A stretch of 64,000 nt of DNA, taken from positions 372,001 to 436,000 of the forward strand of contig NZ_QMEJ01000002.1 in NCBI RefSeq assembly GCF_003390865.1. Direction: 5' to 3'. Under the pieces are notes generated by a model. The model worked only from the letters and a program-made list of their open reading frames with translations, did no database searches and had not been told where the DNA came from. Below, piece after piece: positions 1 to 7,967 of this stretch. The stretch is from Tropicimonas sp. IMCC34011. Lineage in GTDB: Bacteria; Pseudomonadota; Alphaproteobacteria; Rhodobacterales; Rhodobacteraceae. Every line of letters starts with the position of its first letter. The stretch's first letter is position 1. The position numbers and the translations under genes are program-made.

Positions 1-222
1 CATTTTGGTGACTGCCGCAGCAAAAGGCTGCATCCGGCGCCGAACGCAGAGTCTCCGGTGCCGCCTCTCGGGCGACGGACCTCGCGCGGGCCGCACCGTC
101 GCGGCCCGATGACACTTGCTTTCCCAACGTCAGATGAAACTCTTCCACGCCGATCTCCGTGATTGAGAAGCTCAAGGGGCCTTGCACGGTCCGAGCGGCT
201 CATCCGAGGGGCGGACGACTTG

Positions 223-477
223 ATGACATTGGTGGAAAAAGCGGTCTCGGCCTACGGGGCGCAAGAGGAAACCGCCGCGCGCGCGGCGAAGGCATGCGAG
301 CAGTGCAAGGCTGTGCGAGAAAGCCTCCGCGTCGGAGCCCCCATCACGCAGGAGCATTTGGACAGGGTGGCGGGTCTCGAACGCCAGCTGAGACTTCTCG
401 AACATAACGTGGGGCATGCTCGGTCACTGCTCCGGGACATTGCCCAAAGCGCCCTCGTCGAGGAAGGGTGCGACTGA
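223..477 (+). CDS. Small unrecognised protein, 84 aa
   Basis: I do not recognise this protein. The start is placed at the ATG at 223 because a GAGGG ribosome-binding sequence lies 12 bases upstream; a longer frame from 163 lacks one. The product is hydrophilic and rich in Ala, Glu and Arg, with heptad-like spacing (VEKAVSAYGAQEE, LERQLRLLEHN), so a short coiled coil is likely. It has no signal peptide or membrane segment. Its end overlaps the start of the next gene, so the two are probably cotranscribed. It lies on the side of tRNA-Thr where an integrated element would sit, so it may be accessory cargo. Confidence 0.45.
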   Translation: MTLVEKAVSAYGAQEETAARAAKACEQCKAVRESLRVGAPITQEHLDRVAGLERQLRLLEHNVGHARSLLRDIAQSALVEEGCD

Positions 478-1085
478 GATCCGCCCCGGGGCATCCGAAA
501 ATTGCCTCGCGCATGACACAAAGTCGCTCGGTGTTCGATATGAGTGGCCGGCGGAACAGCCAGCTCGACAAAAGGCCGACTAAAAAAGGACCTGACAATC
601 GCATGCCATGGTGGGTGAGAATGGCGGCCGCATTCGGTGCGGCCGAAAGCACGACGAAGCAGATGGCGGATGTCAGCACCGCTTATGGCGGGATCCTTGA
701 CGGTCTGTCCGCCGGAGACCGGCTCAGCGACGCGCAGATCGCTGATCTCGAAGCAATCCGGCGTCAATTGGCGCTGTCGGAACGCCACTCCCTCGAGACG
801 CAGGAGGCGATCATCCGGCTCGGCGAGAAGGCTCTGGCAGAAGATCGCGCCGTGACCCTGCGCGGCAGCCACGATCTCATCAAGACCGACCTTGGCGCCC
901 CTGTCCTGCAGTCTCGCGAAGACCCCAGTATCACGATCTGTCCGGTCTGCGCTGAACGCGGCTTGCGTGCACCCCTGCAGCCGCACCAGCGCGGATCGCA
1001 ATGTCCCAGCTGCAAGTTCACCTATCAGGACCCGGCCAACAATGCGCCCGCCGAGCCACACCAGTCTACCATATCCGGACGCTGA
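468..1085 (+). CDS. Unrecognised protein with C-terminal zinc-ribbon-like motif
   Basis: The frame opens with GTG at 468, overlapping the previous gene by 10 bases; ATGs at 513 and 543 are alternatives and the true start is uncertain. The first half is basic and then helical (residues about 50-130). The last 50 residues carry CPVC, a 20-residue gap, then CPSC, a four-cysteine arrangement typical of a structural zinc ribbon that binds nucleic acid or protein. No catalytic motif is visible and I cannot name a family. Pairing with the preceding gene and closeness to a decayed integrase suggest accessory DNA. Confidence 0.45.
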   Translation: MRLRSAPGHPKIASRMTQSRSVFDMSGRRNSQLDKRPTKKGPDNRMPWWVRMAAAFGAAESTTKQMADVSTAYGGILDGLSAGDRLSDAQIADLEAIRRQLALSERHSLETQEAIIRLGEKALAEDRAVTLRGSHDLIKTDLGAPVLQSREDPSITICPVCAERGLRAPLQPHQRGSQCPSCKFTYQDPANNAPAEPHQSTISGR

Positions 1086-1377
1086 GTGGTGCCTTCAGAG
1101 GGTTGTTCTATTCCCGTCACAGGCACCCTCGACGGGGCCTTGCTGCGCAAAGAGGCCTCGGGAGTCACATCGTGAATTCAATGTAGTAGCGGGCTGGGAT
1201 GAGCAGACCGCCGAGACCGACCCGAAAGACGTCCAACTGGCCCGGATATAACTGCGCGCTGAAGCAGCGTGGATCGCTGAGGGTCCGGTTCGATCCCTCG
1301 ATGAAATGCGACGCGGTTTCGTCCGGACGGCGTGGCCGCCATCAGGACTGTAGTAACGAACGCGATCCAGGCCTGTC

Positions 1378-1702
1378 TCACCATGAAGGTCCTACTCGGC
1401 CTGCCGCTCCGTCAGACGACCGTTCGGCAAGCCTCACCATGGCGAGCCTGCTGAAGCTGTCTCGGTTGGGCAGGTCGGTGCCGGCCTCCAGCATCCTGCC
1501 ACGCCGCCAGAAAACCGCGAACGTGAACATTCCGTATCGCAGCTCCAAGGGACCGTTGCACCTGCTCGTCGACAACGCGCCATAGTCCGCCATCGGTCCG
1601 AAGACGATGGCGAGTGGCATCAAGGTCGCTCGGGACCCGAAGTGAGAAGTAGAAGATGCCCTGCTTCACACATGTGAATGGGGCCAATTTGGTCTTCAGC
1701 AT
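1378..1702 (-). pseudogene. Decayed tyrosine-integrase N-terminus (putative)
   Basis: Reading leftward from an ATG at 1702, the first 27 residues contain KLAPFTCVKQGIFYFSLRVP, followed by SDL. This resembles the DUF6538-type amino terminus of tyrosine recombinases common in Rhodobacteraceae (a hydrophobic stretch, then Y/F-Y-F-x-x-R-V/I-P-x-D-L). After that the similarity stops and only short frames in shifting phases remain, with no catalytic R...HxxR...Y set. It lies 61 bases beyond the 3' end of tRNA-Thr, the classic position of an island integrase. I read it as a frameshifted, truncated remnant. The identification rests on one short motif. Confidence 0.4.
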
Positions 1703-1763
1703 GGCCCACACCCCAGCTTTCATTGGCGAAAACTAGAGAGAAATAGCAGGTTACCTTTAGAGA

Positions 1764-1839
1764 TGGTGCCCCCAGAGAGACTCGAACTCCCGACCCTCTG
1801 ATTACAAATCAGATGCTCTACCAGCTGAGCTATAGGGGC
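1764..1839 (-). tRNA. tRNA-Thr (anticodon TGT)
   Basis: The complementary strand folds as a complete tRNA: acceptor GCCCCTA pairs with TGGGGGC (one G-U), the D arm contains AGCTCAGCTGGTAGAG, the anticodon stem TCTGA/TCAGA encloses loop TTTGTAA (anticodon TGT, reading ACA), and the T arm contains GTTCGAGTC. Discriminator A and CCA are encoded. Length is 76 nt with CCA. The 3' end faces the region holding the decayed integrase. Confidence 0.96.
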
Positions 1840-1886
1840 GCCTGAGGTGAGGAATAGCCACGTAGGCGGCTGTCTTGCAAGCAGGT

Positions 1887-3542
1887 TCAGCGATTGGCGC
1901 GGGCGAGGAAGATCACGGCGACGGCGCCGACGGCGCAGATCATGAGGGCGGGCGGCGCGGCGCCGGCAAGGTTCTCGAGAGACGCCGTTTCGTGGGTGCG
2001 CGTGGCGAGGGTATCGAAGTTGAACGGGCGCAGAAGGAGCGTGGCCGGCAGTTCCTTGACGCAGTCGACGAAGACGAGGAGCAGCGCCGTACCGATCGAG
2101 CCCCGGATAAGCGGCACGTAGACAGTCCTGAGCGTGCCGCCGGCACTCCGCCCGAGGCTGCGCGCGGCCATGGGCAGCGACGGGGAAACCTGCCCCATCG
2201 CCGCATCCGCCGCCCCTTGCGCAATGGCGAAGAACCGTACGGCATAGGCATAGATGAGGGCGGCCGCCGTGCCCGTCAGCAACAGCCCCGGATCCACGCC
2301 CGTCGCCGCGAAGATCGCGTCAGCCAGCGCGTTGTCGAACGAGGCGAGCGGGATCAGCACACCGACCCCGAGGACCGCCCCCGGCGCGGCATACCCGATC
2401 AGCGTCACCGGCAAGAGCAGCCGCGGAAGCCCACGGCCGGCCAGGCGCACGCCGTAGACCATGAGAAGCGCCGCGAGGATCGTGACGATCGACGCGATCC
2501 CCCCCACTGTAAGCGTGTTGACGAGGGCCGAAACGAGGGCCGGCTCGCTCCAGTCCGCCTTCGCCCCCATCGCGTGCCAGCCGATGACGGAAACCGGCAG
2601 GACGAAACCGAGGGCGACCGGAAAGGCGCAGGCAGCCGAGGCGATCCAGCCCGAAACGCCGGCAAGCCGAACGGGCATCACAGGGCGCGTCTGCCGCGAC
2701 AGCCGGAACCGCTTGGCCCGCTTGCGTCCGGCCCGCTCGATGAGCGCAAGGCCGAGAACGACGCCAAGGATGACGAGCGAGAGTTGGGCCGCGCCTCCGC
2801 GATTGTTCTGCTCCAGCCAGACGGAGAAGATGCCGCGGGTCAACGTCTGGACGGCGAAGAAATCCACGGTACCGAAATCATTGACCGTCTCCATCATGGC
2901 GATCGCGACGCCGACGGCGATGGCCGGGCGGGCCAGCGGCAGCCCGACGCGGAAGAAGCGGGAGAGCGGCCCGGCTCCGAGCGCCCGCGCGACATCGAAC
3001 GCGTCGGACGATTGCTCCCGGAACGCCGCCCGCGCGAGAAGGTAGACATACGGATAGAGCGCGGCCGACAGGACCACGATGGCCCCGCCAAGGGAGCGGA
3101 TCTGCGGAAAGGCATAGTCCCGCGCGCTTTCCCAGCCGAAGGCCGCCCGCAAGGCGCCCTGCACAGGACCGGCATATTCGAGGAAATCGACCAGCGCGTA
3201 GGCGCCGACATAGGCCGGCACGGCGAGTGGCAGGAACAGCGCCCATTGCAGCCAGCGCCGTCCCGGAAAGTCGTGCATCGTCACGAGCCAGGCGGCCCCC
3301 GTGCCCGCGGCGGCGCAGATGAGCCCCACCCCGGCCATCAGCCAGAACGTCGTCGAAAGGTAGCGCGGCAGCGTGGTGGCCATCAGGTGCGGCCAGATGT
3401 TCTCCGATGGGAACAGCGCGATCGTCACGACGGCGACGAGGGGAAGGAGCACCAGCGCCGCGATCACGACGGCCAGGATGGACCAGACGTCCACGCCGCG
3501 GCGCATCGGCCGCGCGTCGGTTTCCGCATGTGCACTTGTCAT
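1887..3542 (-). CDS. Iron(III)-type ABC transporter permease (FbpB/SfuB-like, duplicated)
   Basis: Inner-membrane permease of 551 aa with two concatenated binding-protein-dependent transport domains, as in FbpB/SfuB proteins that move Fe(III) delivered by a periplasmic binding protein. About twelve hydrophobic segments are visible. Both EAA-type cytoplasmic loops are present: ARALGAGPLSRFFRVGLP near residue 185 and ARSLGRSAGGTLRTVYVPL near residue 460. A GAGG ribosome-binding site lies just before the ATG. No binding protein or ATPase gene adjoins it, so partners must be encoded elsewhere. It is transcribed away from the gene at 3648. Iron is the family expectation; the substrate cannot be proven from sequence. 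Confidence 0.85.
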   Translation of the reverse strand: MTSAHAETDARPMRRGVDVWSILAVVIAALVLLPLVAVVTIALFPSENIWPHLMATTLPRYLSTTFWLMAGVGLICAAAGTGAAWLVTMHDFPGRRWLQWALFLPLAVPAYVGAYALVDFLEYAGPVQGALRAAFGWESARDYAFPQIRSLGGAIVVLSAALYPYVYLLARAAFREQSSDAFDVARALGAGPLSRFFRVGLPLARPAIAVGVAIAMMETVNDFGTVDFFAVQTLTRGIFSVWLEQNNRGGAAQLSLVILGVVLGLALIERAGRKRAKRFRLSRQTRPVMPVRLAGVSGWIASAACAFPVALGFVLPVSVIGWHAMGAKADWSEPALVSALVNTLTVGGIASIVTILAALLMVYGVRLAGRGLPRLLLPVTLIGYAAPGAVLGVGVLIPLASFDNALADAIFAATGVDPGLLLTGTAAALIYAYAVRFFAIAQGAADAAMGQVSPSLPMAARSLGRSAGGTLRTVYVPLIRGSIGTALLLVFVDCVKELPATLLLRPFNFDTLATRTHETASLENLAGAAPPALMICAVGAVAVIFLARANR

Positions 3543-3647
3543 GGTAACCTCGCTAGGACAAAGCGGTTTACCTGTCCAGCCGGCCGCCTATGATGCGCCG
3601 GACCGAACAGGGGCGACGTGGCTCACGGGACCAGAAAACGGAACGCC

Positions 3648-4526
3648 ATGCGGATCGTCTATCACATCGGGCTTCACTGCACTGACGAGGACCGCGCGCT
3701 GCGGTGCCTTCTGAAAAACAGCGAGATGCTGCGCGCGCATGGCACCGTCGTCGCCGTGCCGGGCCGATTCCGGCCGGTGCTGCGCGAAGCGATGGTGACG
3801 TTGCGTGGTCAACCCGCCGGGGCGGATACGCAGGAGAGCGTCCTCGATGCGGTCACGGATGTGGATTCGCCCGAACGCATCGTCTTCTCGTCGGACAGCT
3901 TTCTGTGCGTGCCGGCCCGCGCCGTCGGCGCCGAACGGCTCTATCCGCAGGCCGGCGAGCGGGCGCCCTGGATCCGCAATCTCTTTCCGGACGACCCGGC
4001 GGAGTTCGCCCTCTCCCTCCGAAACCCCGCGACGCTCCTGCCCGCGCTGCACGAGCGCATGGGCGAGGACCACGATTTCGCGGAGTACATCTCCCGCATC
4101 GCACCGGAGAAACTCTCCTGGGCCGAAATGGTGGAGCGGCTCGTCGCCGCGGTGCCCGGCTGCCCGGTCACGGTGTGGGCCAACGAGGACACTCCGCTGA
4201 TCTGGCACGATGTCCTGCGCGCCCTCGCCGGCCATCCGGAAGACATGACCCTGGAGGGGGAAACCGATTTTCTCGGCACCATCATGAAGCCCGAGGGCGT
4301 CACCCGGATGGACTCCTACCTTGCAAGCCATCCGCCGAAGACGCCGGACCACCGTCGCCGCATCACCGCCGCGTTCCTCGACAAGTTCGCCCGCCCCGGT
4401 GCGGTGGAGGAGGAGTTCGAGTTGCCGGGATGGACGCAGGAGCTGGTCGGCCGTTTGACGGAGACGTACGAGGCAGACCTTGCCCGCATCGCCGGGATGG
4501 ACGGCGTACGCGTCATCGCACCCTGA
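3648..4526 (+). CDS. Conserved-type protein of unknown function, 292 aa
   Basis: I do not recognise a characterised family. The start is set at ATG 3648, giving the N-terminus MRIVYHIGLHCTDEDRALRC, which looks like the first beta strand and helix of a sulfotransferase- or glycosyltransferase-like fold (a short strand with HIG, then a polar helix). Other features are a conserved-looking FSSDSFLCVP segment around residue 90 and an acidic C-terminal third. No signal peptide or transmembrane segment is present, so it is probably cytoplasmic. It stands alone, divergent from the ABC permease, with gapR convergent downstream. Confidence 0.7.
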   Translation: MRIVYHIGLHCTDEDRALRCLLKNSEMLRAHGTVVAVPGRFRPVLREAMVTLRGQPAGADTQESVLDAVTDVDSPERIVFSSDSFLCVPARAVGAERLYPQAGERAPWIRNLFPDDPAEFALSLRNPATLLPALHERMGEDHDFAEYISRIAPEKLSWAEMVERLVAAVPGCPVTVWANEDTPLIWHDVLRALAGHPEDMTLEGETDFLGTIMKPEGVTRMDSYLASHPPKTPDHRRRITAAFLDKFARPGAVEEEFELPGWTQELVGRLTETYEADLARIAGMDGVRVIAP

Positions 4527-4564
4527 GCCTACCGCGCCGCCGATCCGGGACGGGTCTGCGCAAA

Positions 4565-4596
4565 GAAAAATCCCGACGTCACGGGGGCGCCGGGAT
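4565..4596 (-). terminator. Rho-independent terminator of gapR
   Basis: Read leftward, ATCCCGGCG pairs with CGTCGGGAT (9 bp, one G-U) around a 9-base loop, immediately followed by TTTTTC. It lies 33 bases beyond the gapR stop codon. Confidence 0.75.
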
Positions 4597-4628
4597 CAGG
4601 ATCTGTGCGTCGGTTGCCCGGACAGAGG

Positions 4629-4928
4629 TCAGCCCATGCCGAGCGCTTCCTTGTACATCTCGAGGACGGCTTCCTCTTCCGCTATATCGTCCGGCTCACG
4701 CTTGCGCAGCGCGATCACCTTGCGCATCACCTTGGTGTCGTAGCCGCGGGACTTGGCCTCGGCCATGACCTCTTTCTGCTGCTCGGCAATGTCCTTCTTG
4801 TCCTGCTCGAGACGCTCCCAGCGCTCGATGAACTGGCGCAACTCGTCGGCGGTGACCCGATAGGTCATGTCGCCGGAGCTTTCGATCACGTTGTCATCCG
4901 CCTCGCCCATATGCATTCCGTCCTTCAT
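4629..4928 (-). CDS. gapR: GapR, nucleoid-associated DNA-binding protein (DUF2312)
   Basis: The 99-residue product matches the DUF2312/GapR family: conserved TADELRQFIERWERLEQDKK, then AEAKSRGYDTKVMRKVIALR and an acidic AEEEAVLEMYKEAL tail. In Caulobacter GapR is a tetrameric, AT-preferring protein that tracks overtwisted DNA ahead of replication and transcription and is important for chromosome structure. The usual family length is about 85-100 aa, so this is complete. AGAGG lies six bases before ATG 4928; ATG 4916 is an alternative. It is a single-gene unit with its own terminator. Confidence 0.93.
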   Translation of the reverse strand: MKDGMHMGEADDNVIESSGDMTYRVTADELRQFIERWERLEQDKKDIAEQQKEVMAEAKSRGYDTKVMRKVIALRKREPDDIAEEEAVLEMYKEALGMG

Positions 4929-5070
4929 TGCCTGCCTCTTTCAATCGCCTCCTCTAGCGCCACGGCCGGACGTCCCGCAAGGCCTGCGGCGGCGATCGGC
5001 GCCTCGCCGCGACTTGCCCGCCGGGGCGGGACAGGCTAGCGGAGATTGGCACTTGCAGTGGGAGCGCATC

Positions 5071-5286
5071 ATGGAGTGGCTGATCTGGACGGGAGCCGTG
5101 ATTTCCGTCGTCGGGCTTGTCGGCATCATCGTCTGCGCCGTTCAGGTTGCGCATGCGAGGGCCCGTGAGACGGATGAAGCCGCGCTCCGCGCCAAGCTGC
5201 AACGCGCCGTCGCGATCAACATGGCGGCGCTTCTTCTGTCGATGCTCGGCCTCGGCATGGTCGTCGTGGGCGCCATTCTGGGCTGA
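5071..5286 (+). CDS. Small two-helix membrane protein, 71 aa
   Basis: Starts at ATG 5071 with GGAG seven bases upstream. It has two hydrophobic segments, about residues 4-25 (WLIWTGAVISVVGLVGIIVC) and 50-70, joined by a charged loop rich in Arg, Glu and Lys. Both ends are hydrophobic, so a hairpin in the inner membrane is likely. Conserved small proteins of this type are common in Rhodobacterales, but no function is known to me. Its stop lies 13 bases from the stop of the convergent FadJ-like gene. Confidence 0.75.
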   Translation: MEWLIWTGAVISVVGLVGIIVCAVQVAHARARETDEAALRAKLQRAVAINMAALLLSMLGLGMVVVGAILG

Positions 5287-5298
5287 TCCCCGTATCCG

Positions 5299-7296
5299 TC
5301 AGCCCTCGTAGAGGGGCGTCTCCGTCCGGACGTGCTCCTCGATCAGATCCGGCACGGCCCAGTGAAGAGCATCCTCCTCCCGCGCCAGCTTGAGCAGCCG
5401 GGCCCGCGTGGACATGAGAGGTCCGATATCGGCCCGGTGAACCGGCCCGCCCGCGGATTGCGAGAGCGCCAGCCCGTGGATGACGGCGACATCCACATCG
5501 GACGCCGCCCCCAGGATCCCGGCATCCACCAGCCGGATCCCTTCGAGGAGGAGCGACAGCATCGCACGTTCCACGATTTCCTCCTCCGGAACGGGACGCG
5601 GCGCGATCCCGGCCTCTTCCCGCGCGGCGGCGGCGAGCGACGGGATCACCGGATCGGGGCGCAGCCGGACGCCCTCATCATCCCAGATGTAGTACCCCCG
5701 TCCCGCGCTGCGCCCAGTGCGGCCCTCGGCCACGAGAAGATCGCCAAGGAGCGTGTAGCGCCGCCGCGGATCGCGGCCCGCCGCCATGGCTCGCCGCCGC
5801 GCCATGGCGGGCCCGTGCCCATCCCGGTCCAGCGCCTCGAACGGTCCGACAGCGAAGCCCGCCCGGACGAGGGCCGCGTCGACGGAGTCCGGAGCCGCGC
5901 CGTCCTCCACGAGGTGATCCGCCGCCTCGAGGAGCGCCGCGCCGAGCGCCGGCACCACCGCCGCGCCGCGGGAAAACAGCGGAACGAGGCCCATCGTCTG
6001 AAACAGGGCGGCGGCACGCCGGCCGAGCGGCCCCTCGTCTTCGGCGGTCTCGGGCAGGATGATCTCGGCAAGCCGCCCGCCCTTCAGGGGATCGGCGAGG
6101 CGCAGGCCGAGGGCGCCCTCTTCCACACCCGCCTCGCGCGCGCACCGTACCGGATCGGGGCTGTCCGATGCATCGATCAGCAGCCCCCCCTGCGGCAAAG
6201 CCGAACCGATCCGCGCGAGCGCTTCCGATCGCCATGGCGGAGTGCCGTCGGTGCAATCGGCGATGGTCGCAGCGCCCTCCGCCGCCTCGATCCCTCCCGT
6301 GGTCAGCCTGTCCAGCGCGCCGCCGATGGCTGCGGCAAGTTGCCGGCGGGATGTCTCGAGAGCCTGCGGATCCGGATCGCAGAGCCGCACGTCCAGATCC
6401 GCCGCCAGCGCGATGGCCGCAAGCTCGATGCCGGCCGGTCCGGCGCCGAGGATCGTGAGCTCGCCGGTCTCGGCCGCGCCCTCCCCCAACCGCGCCGCGC
6501 GGGCTTCGGCGACAGCGAGGGCCCGCAATGCCCGGCTCTCGGAGCTGCCGGCGAGGTCGGACAACGCGGCCCGTTCGTAATCGAGCGCCGCGTCGAACGG
6601 CAGCAGCAAGGCGACTTCCACGCAGTCGACGGCCCTCCGGGCCGCGATTTCGGCGGGCGAAAGCCGTGCGCGGGCATCCGCCACCGCCGCGCTCCATGCC
6701 GCCGGGTCCGCGAGATGCCGGGCGCGGTCACGAACGCGCTCGGCGCCCTCCCCGGCCAGCTCCGCGGCGAGCGAGGCCGCCACGCCCACCGGATCCTCCT
6801 CGATCACGGCATCGACGAGGCCCAGAGCCTCGGCCTGCTCCGGAACGATCGGCGCCCCCTGCAGAACCGCGAGCGCCGCCGCAGCCCCGCAGAGCCGGGC
6901 CATTCGCTGCATCGCACCGCCGCCCGGAATGAGACCCAGCCGGGTTTCGGGACAGGCGAGGCTTGCCCCGGTCCAGGCCAGCCGGACGGGACAGGCGAGC
7001 GCAAGGGAGAGCAGCGGTCCCGCCGCCGCGCCGCGGATGACGGCAACGACGGGCCGCGGCGAGGTCTCGATGGCAAGGGTCGCGGCATCGAGCGCCGCGG
7101 CAAAGTCGGGATCGGGTAGCCTCTCCGCCGGGCAGGACGCGGCGGGGGAGATCACCAGAACGATCCCCTGCGGGGCGTCCTCGTCCTCGAGAGCCCGGAC
7201 GATGTCCCGCATTGCACCGGTTTCGTCGCCGCCCCCCTTGAGCCGAAGGAGCCGCGTGCCGTCCCGGGATCCGGTCTCGAGGCTCAGTCCGCTCAT
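5299..7296 (-). CDS. FadJ/FadB-like enoyl-CoA hydratase-hydroxyacyl-CoA dehydrogenase fusion, probably catalytically altered
   Basis: The 665-residue product has an N-terminal crotonase-like domain (about 1-190), an NAD-binding domain starting at TILGAGPAGIEL (GxGxxG at 284-289) and C-terminal dehydrogenase helices, the order of bifunctional beta-oxidation proteins, which are usually slightly longer (about 700-730 aa). The start ATG 7296 has GGAGG upstream. Key residues differ. The first catalytic Glu of the hydratase (normally in GGGLEL) is replaced in GPLLSL by Ser97, although Glu117 of CPETRLGL remains. The dehydrogenase His (normally G-x-H-F-x-x-P) is Arg399 in GLRLADP. It may be inactive or specialised. 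It stands alone, without a thiolase partner. Confidence 0.8.
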   Translation of the reverse strand: MSGLSLETGSRDGTRLLRLKGGGDETGAMRDIVRALEDEDAPQGIVLVISPAASCPAERLPDPDFAAALDAATLAIETSPRPVVAVIRGAAAGPLLSLALACPVRLAWTGASLACPETRLGLIPGGGAMQRMARLCGAAAALAVLQGAPIVPEQAEALGLVDAVIEEDPVGVAASLAAELAGEGAERVRDRARHLADPAAWSAAVADARARLSPAEIAARRAVDCVEVALLLPFDAALDYERAALSDLAGSSESRALRALAVAEARAARLGEGAAETGELTILGAGPAGIELAAIALAADLDVRLCDPDPQALETSRRQLAAAIGGALDRLTTGGIEAAEGAATIADCTDGTPPWRSEALARIGSALPQGGLLIDASDSPDPVRCAREAGVEEGALGLRLADPLKGGRLAEIILPETAEDEGPLGRRAAALFQTMGLVPLFSRGAAVVPALGAALLEAADHLVEDGAAPDSVDAALVRAGFAVGPFEALDRDGHGPAMARRRAMAAGRDPRRRYTLLGDLLVAEGRTGRSAGRGYYIWDDEGVRLRPDPVIPSLAAAAREEAGIAPRPVPEEEIVERAMLSLLLEGIRLVDAGILGAASDVDVAVIHGLALSQSAGGPVHRADIGPLMSTRARLLKLAREEDALHWAVPDLIEEHVRTETPLYEG

Positions 7297-7430
7297 GCCG
7301 CCTCCGATCTTGCAGTTGCGCTCATCCGCGCGCGAAGATGGCTTTCCGGCGGCGGGATGACAAGCGCAGCCGCGGGATACCCCGGTACGCGGGCTTGACC
7401 CGGCGCGCGCGGGACGCAATCGTCCGCCTC

Positions 7431-7853
7431 ATGGATATCCGCCAGCTCACCCCCGCCCATTCCGTATCGCCGCAGATCGAACCGGACGACGTTCCAGCCC
7501 TCGCCGCGGCGGGCTTCGTCTCGATCATCTGCAACCGACCCGATTCGGAGGTGCCTCCCGGCCTTCAGTCCGCGGACCTGAGGAAAGCGGCGGAGGCGGC
7601 CGGACTTCAGTTCTTCGACAATCCGATCACCCATCAGACGATGACGCCCGAGAAGGTGGAGGCGCAGGTTGCGGCGATTGCCGGAGCCGGGCCGAGCCTC
7701 GCCTACTGCGCCTCCGGAACGCGCTGCACGGTGGTGTGGATGCTAGGCGCCGCCCCCTCCACCCCGCCGGACGAGCTGATCGAGACCGCGGCGCGCGCCG
7801 GCTACAACCTCGAACAACTCCGCCCGCAACTCGAGGCGTTGCACCGCGGCTGA
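7431..7853 (+). CDS. TIGR01244-family phosphatase-like/sulfur-transferase protein (DUF442)
   Basis: The 140-residue protein opens with MDIRQLTPAHSVSPQI and shows the family's P-loop YCASGTRC around residue 99, in which the nucleophilic Cys and the terminal Arg resemble a tyrosine-phosphatase loop. Such domains occur alone or fused to a beta-lactamase-like persulfide dioxygenase (Blh); links to sulfide metabolism are known for the fused form only. A MTPEKVEAQVAAI helix precedes the loop, as is usual. No persulfide dioxygenase gene is beside it here, so the role is open. The start is the first ATG giving the normal family length. Confidence 0.8.
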   Translation: MDIRQLTPAHSVSPQIEPDDVPALAAAGFVSIICNRPDSEVPPGLQSADLRKAAEAAGLQFFDNPITHQTMTPEKVEAQVAAIAGAGPSLAYCASGTRCTVVWMLGAAPSTPPDELIETAARAGYNLEQLRPQLEALHRG

Positions 7854-7967
7854 CCCTGCGCCGCCGCCGCGCTTCGGCTGGTCCCGGCGGGGCACCGATG
7901 CCACGGATGAGCGCGCGCCCTCCCCGATGCCGACCGGGAGAGGTGAAGACACGGTCTCTGCCTGCTC

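Noticed and set aside
1260-1310. tRNA-like T-arm (GGTTCGATCCC) suggesting a second tRNA
   Set aside because: No matching acceptor, D or anticodon arm can be assembled around it.
1887-3542. Fe(III)-specific function for the orphan permease as a firm call
   Set aside because: No binding protein, ATPase or iron-responsive operator is visible nearby; only the family resemblance supports iron.
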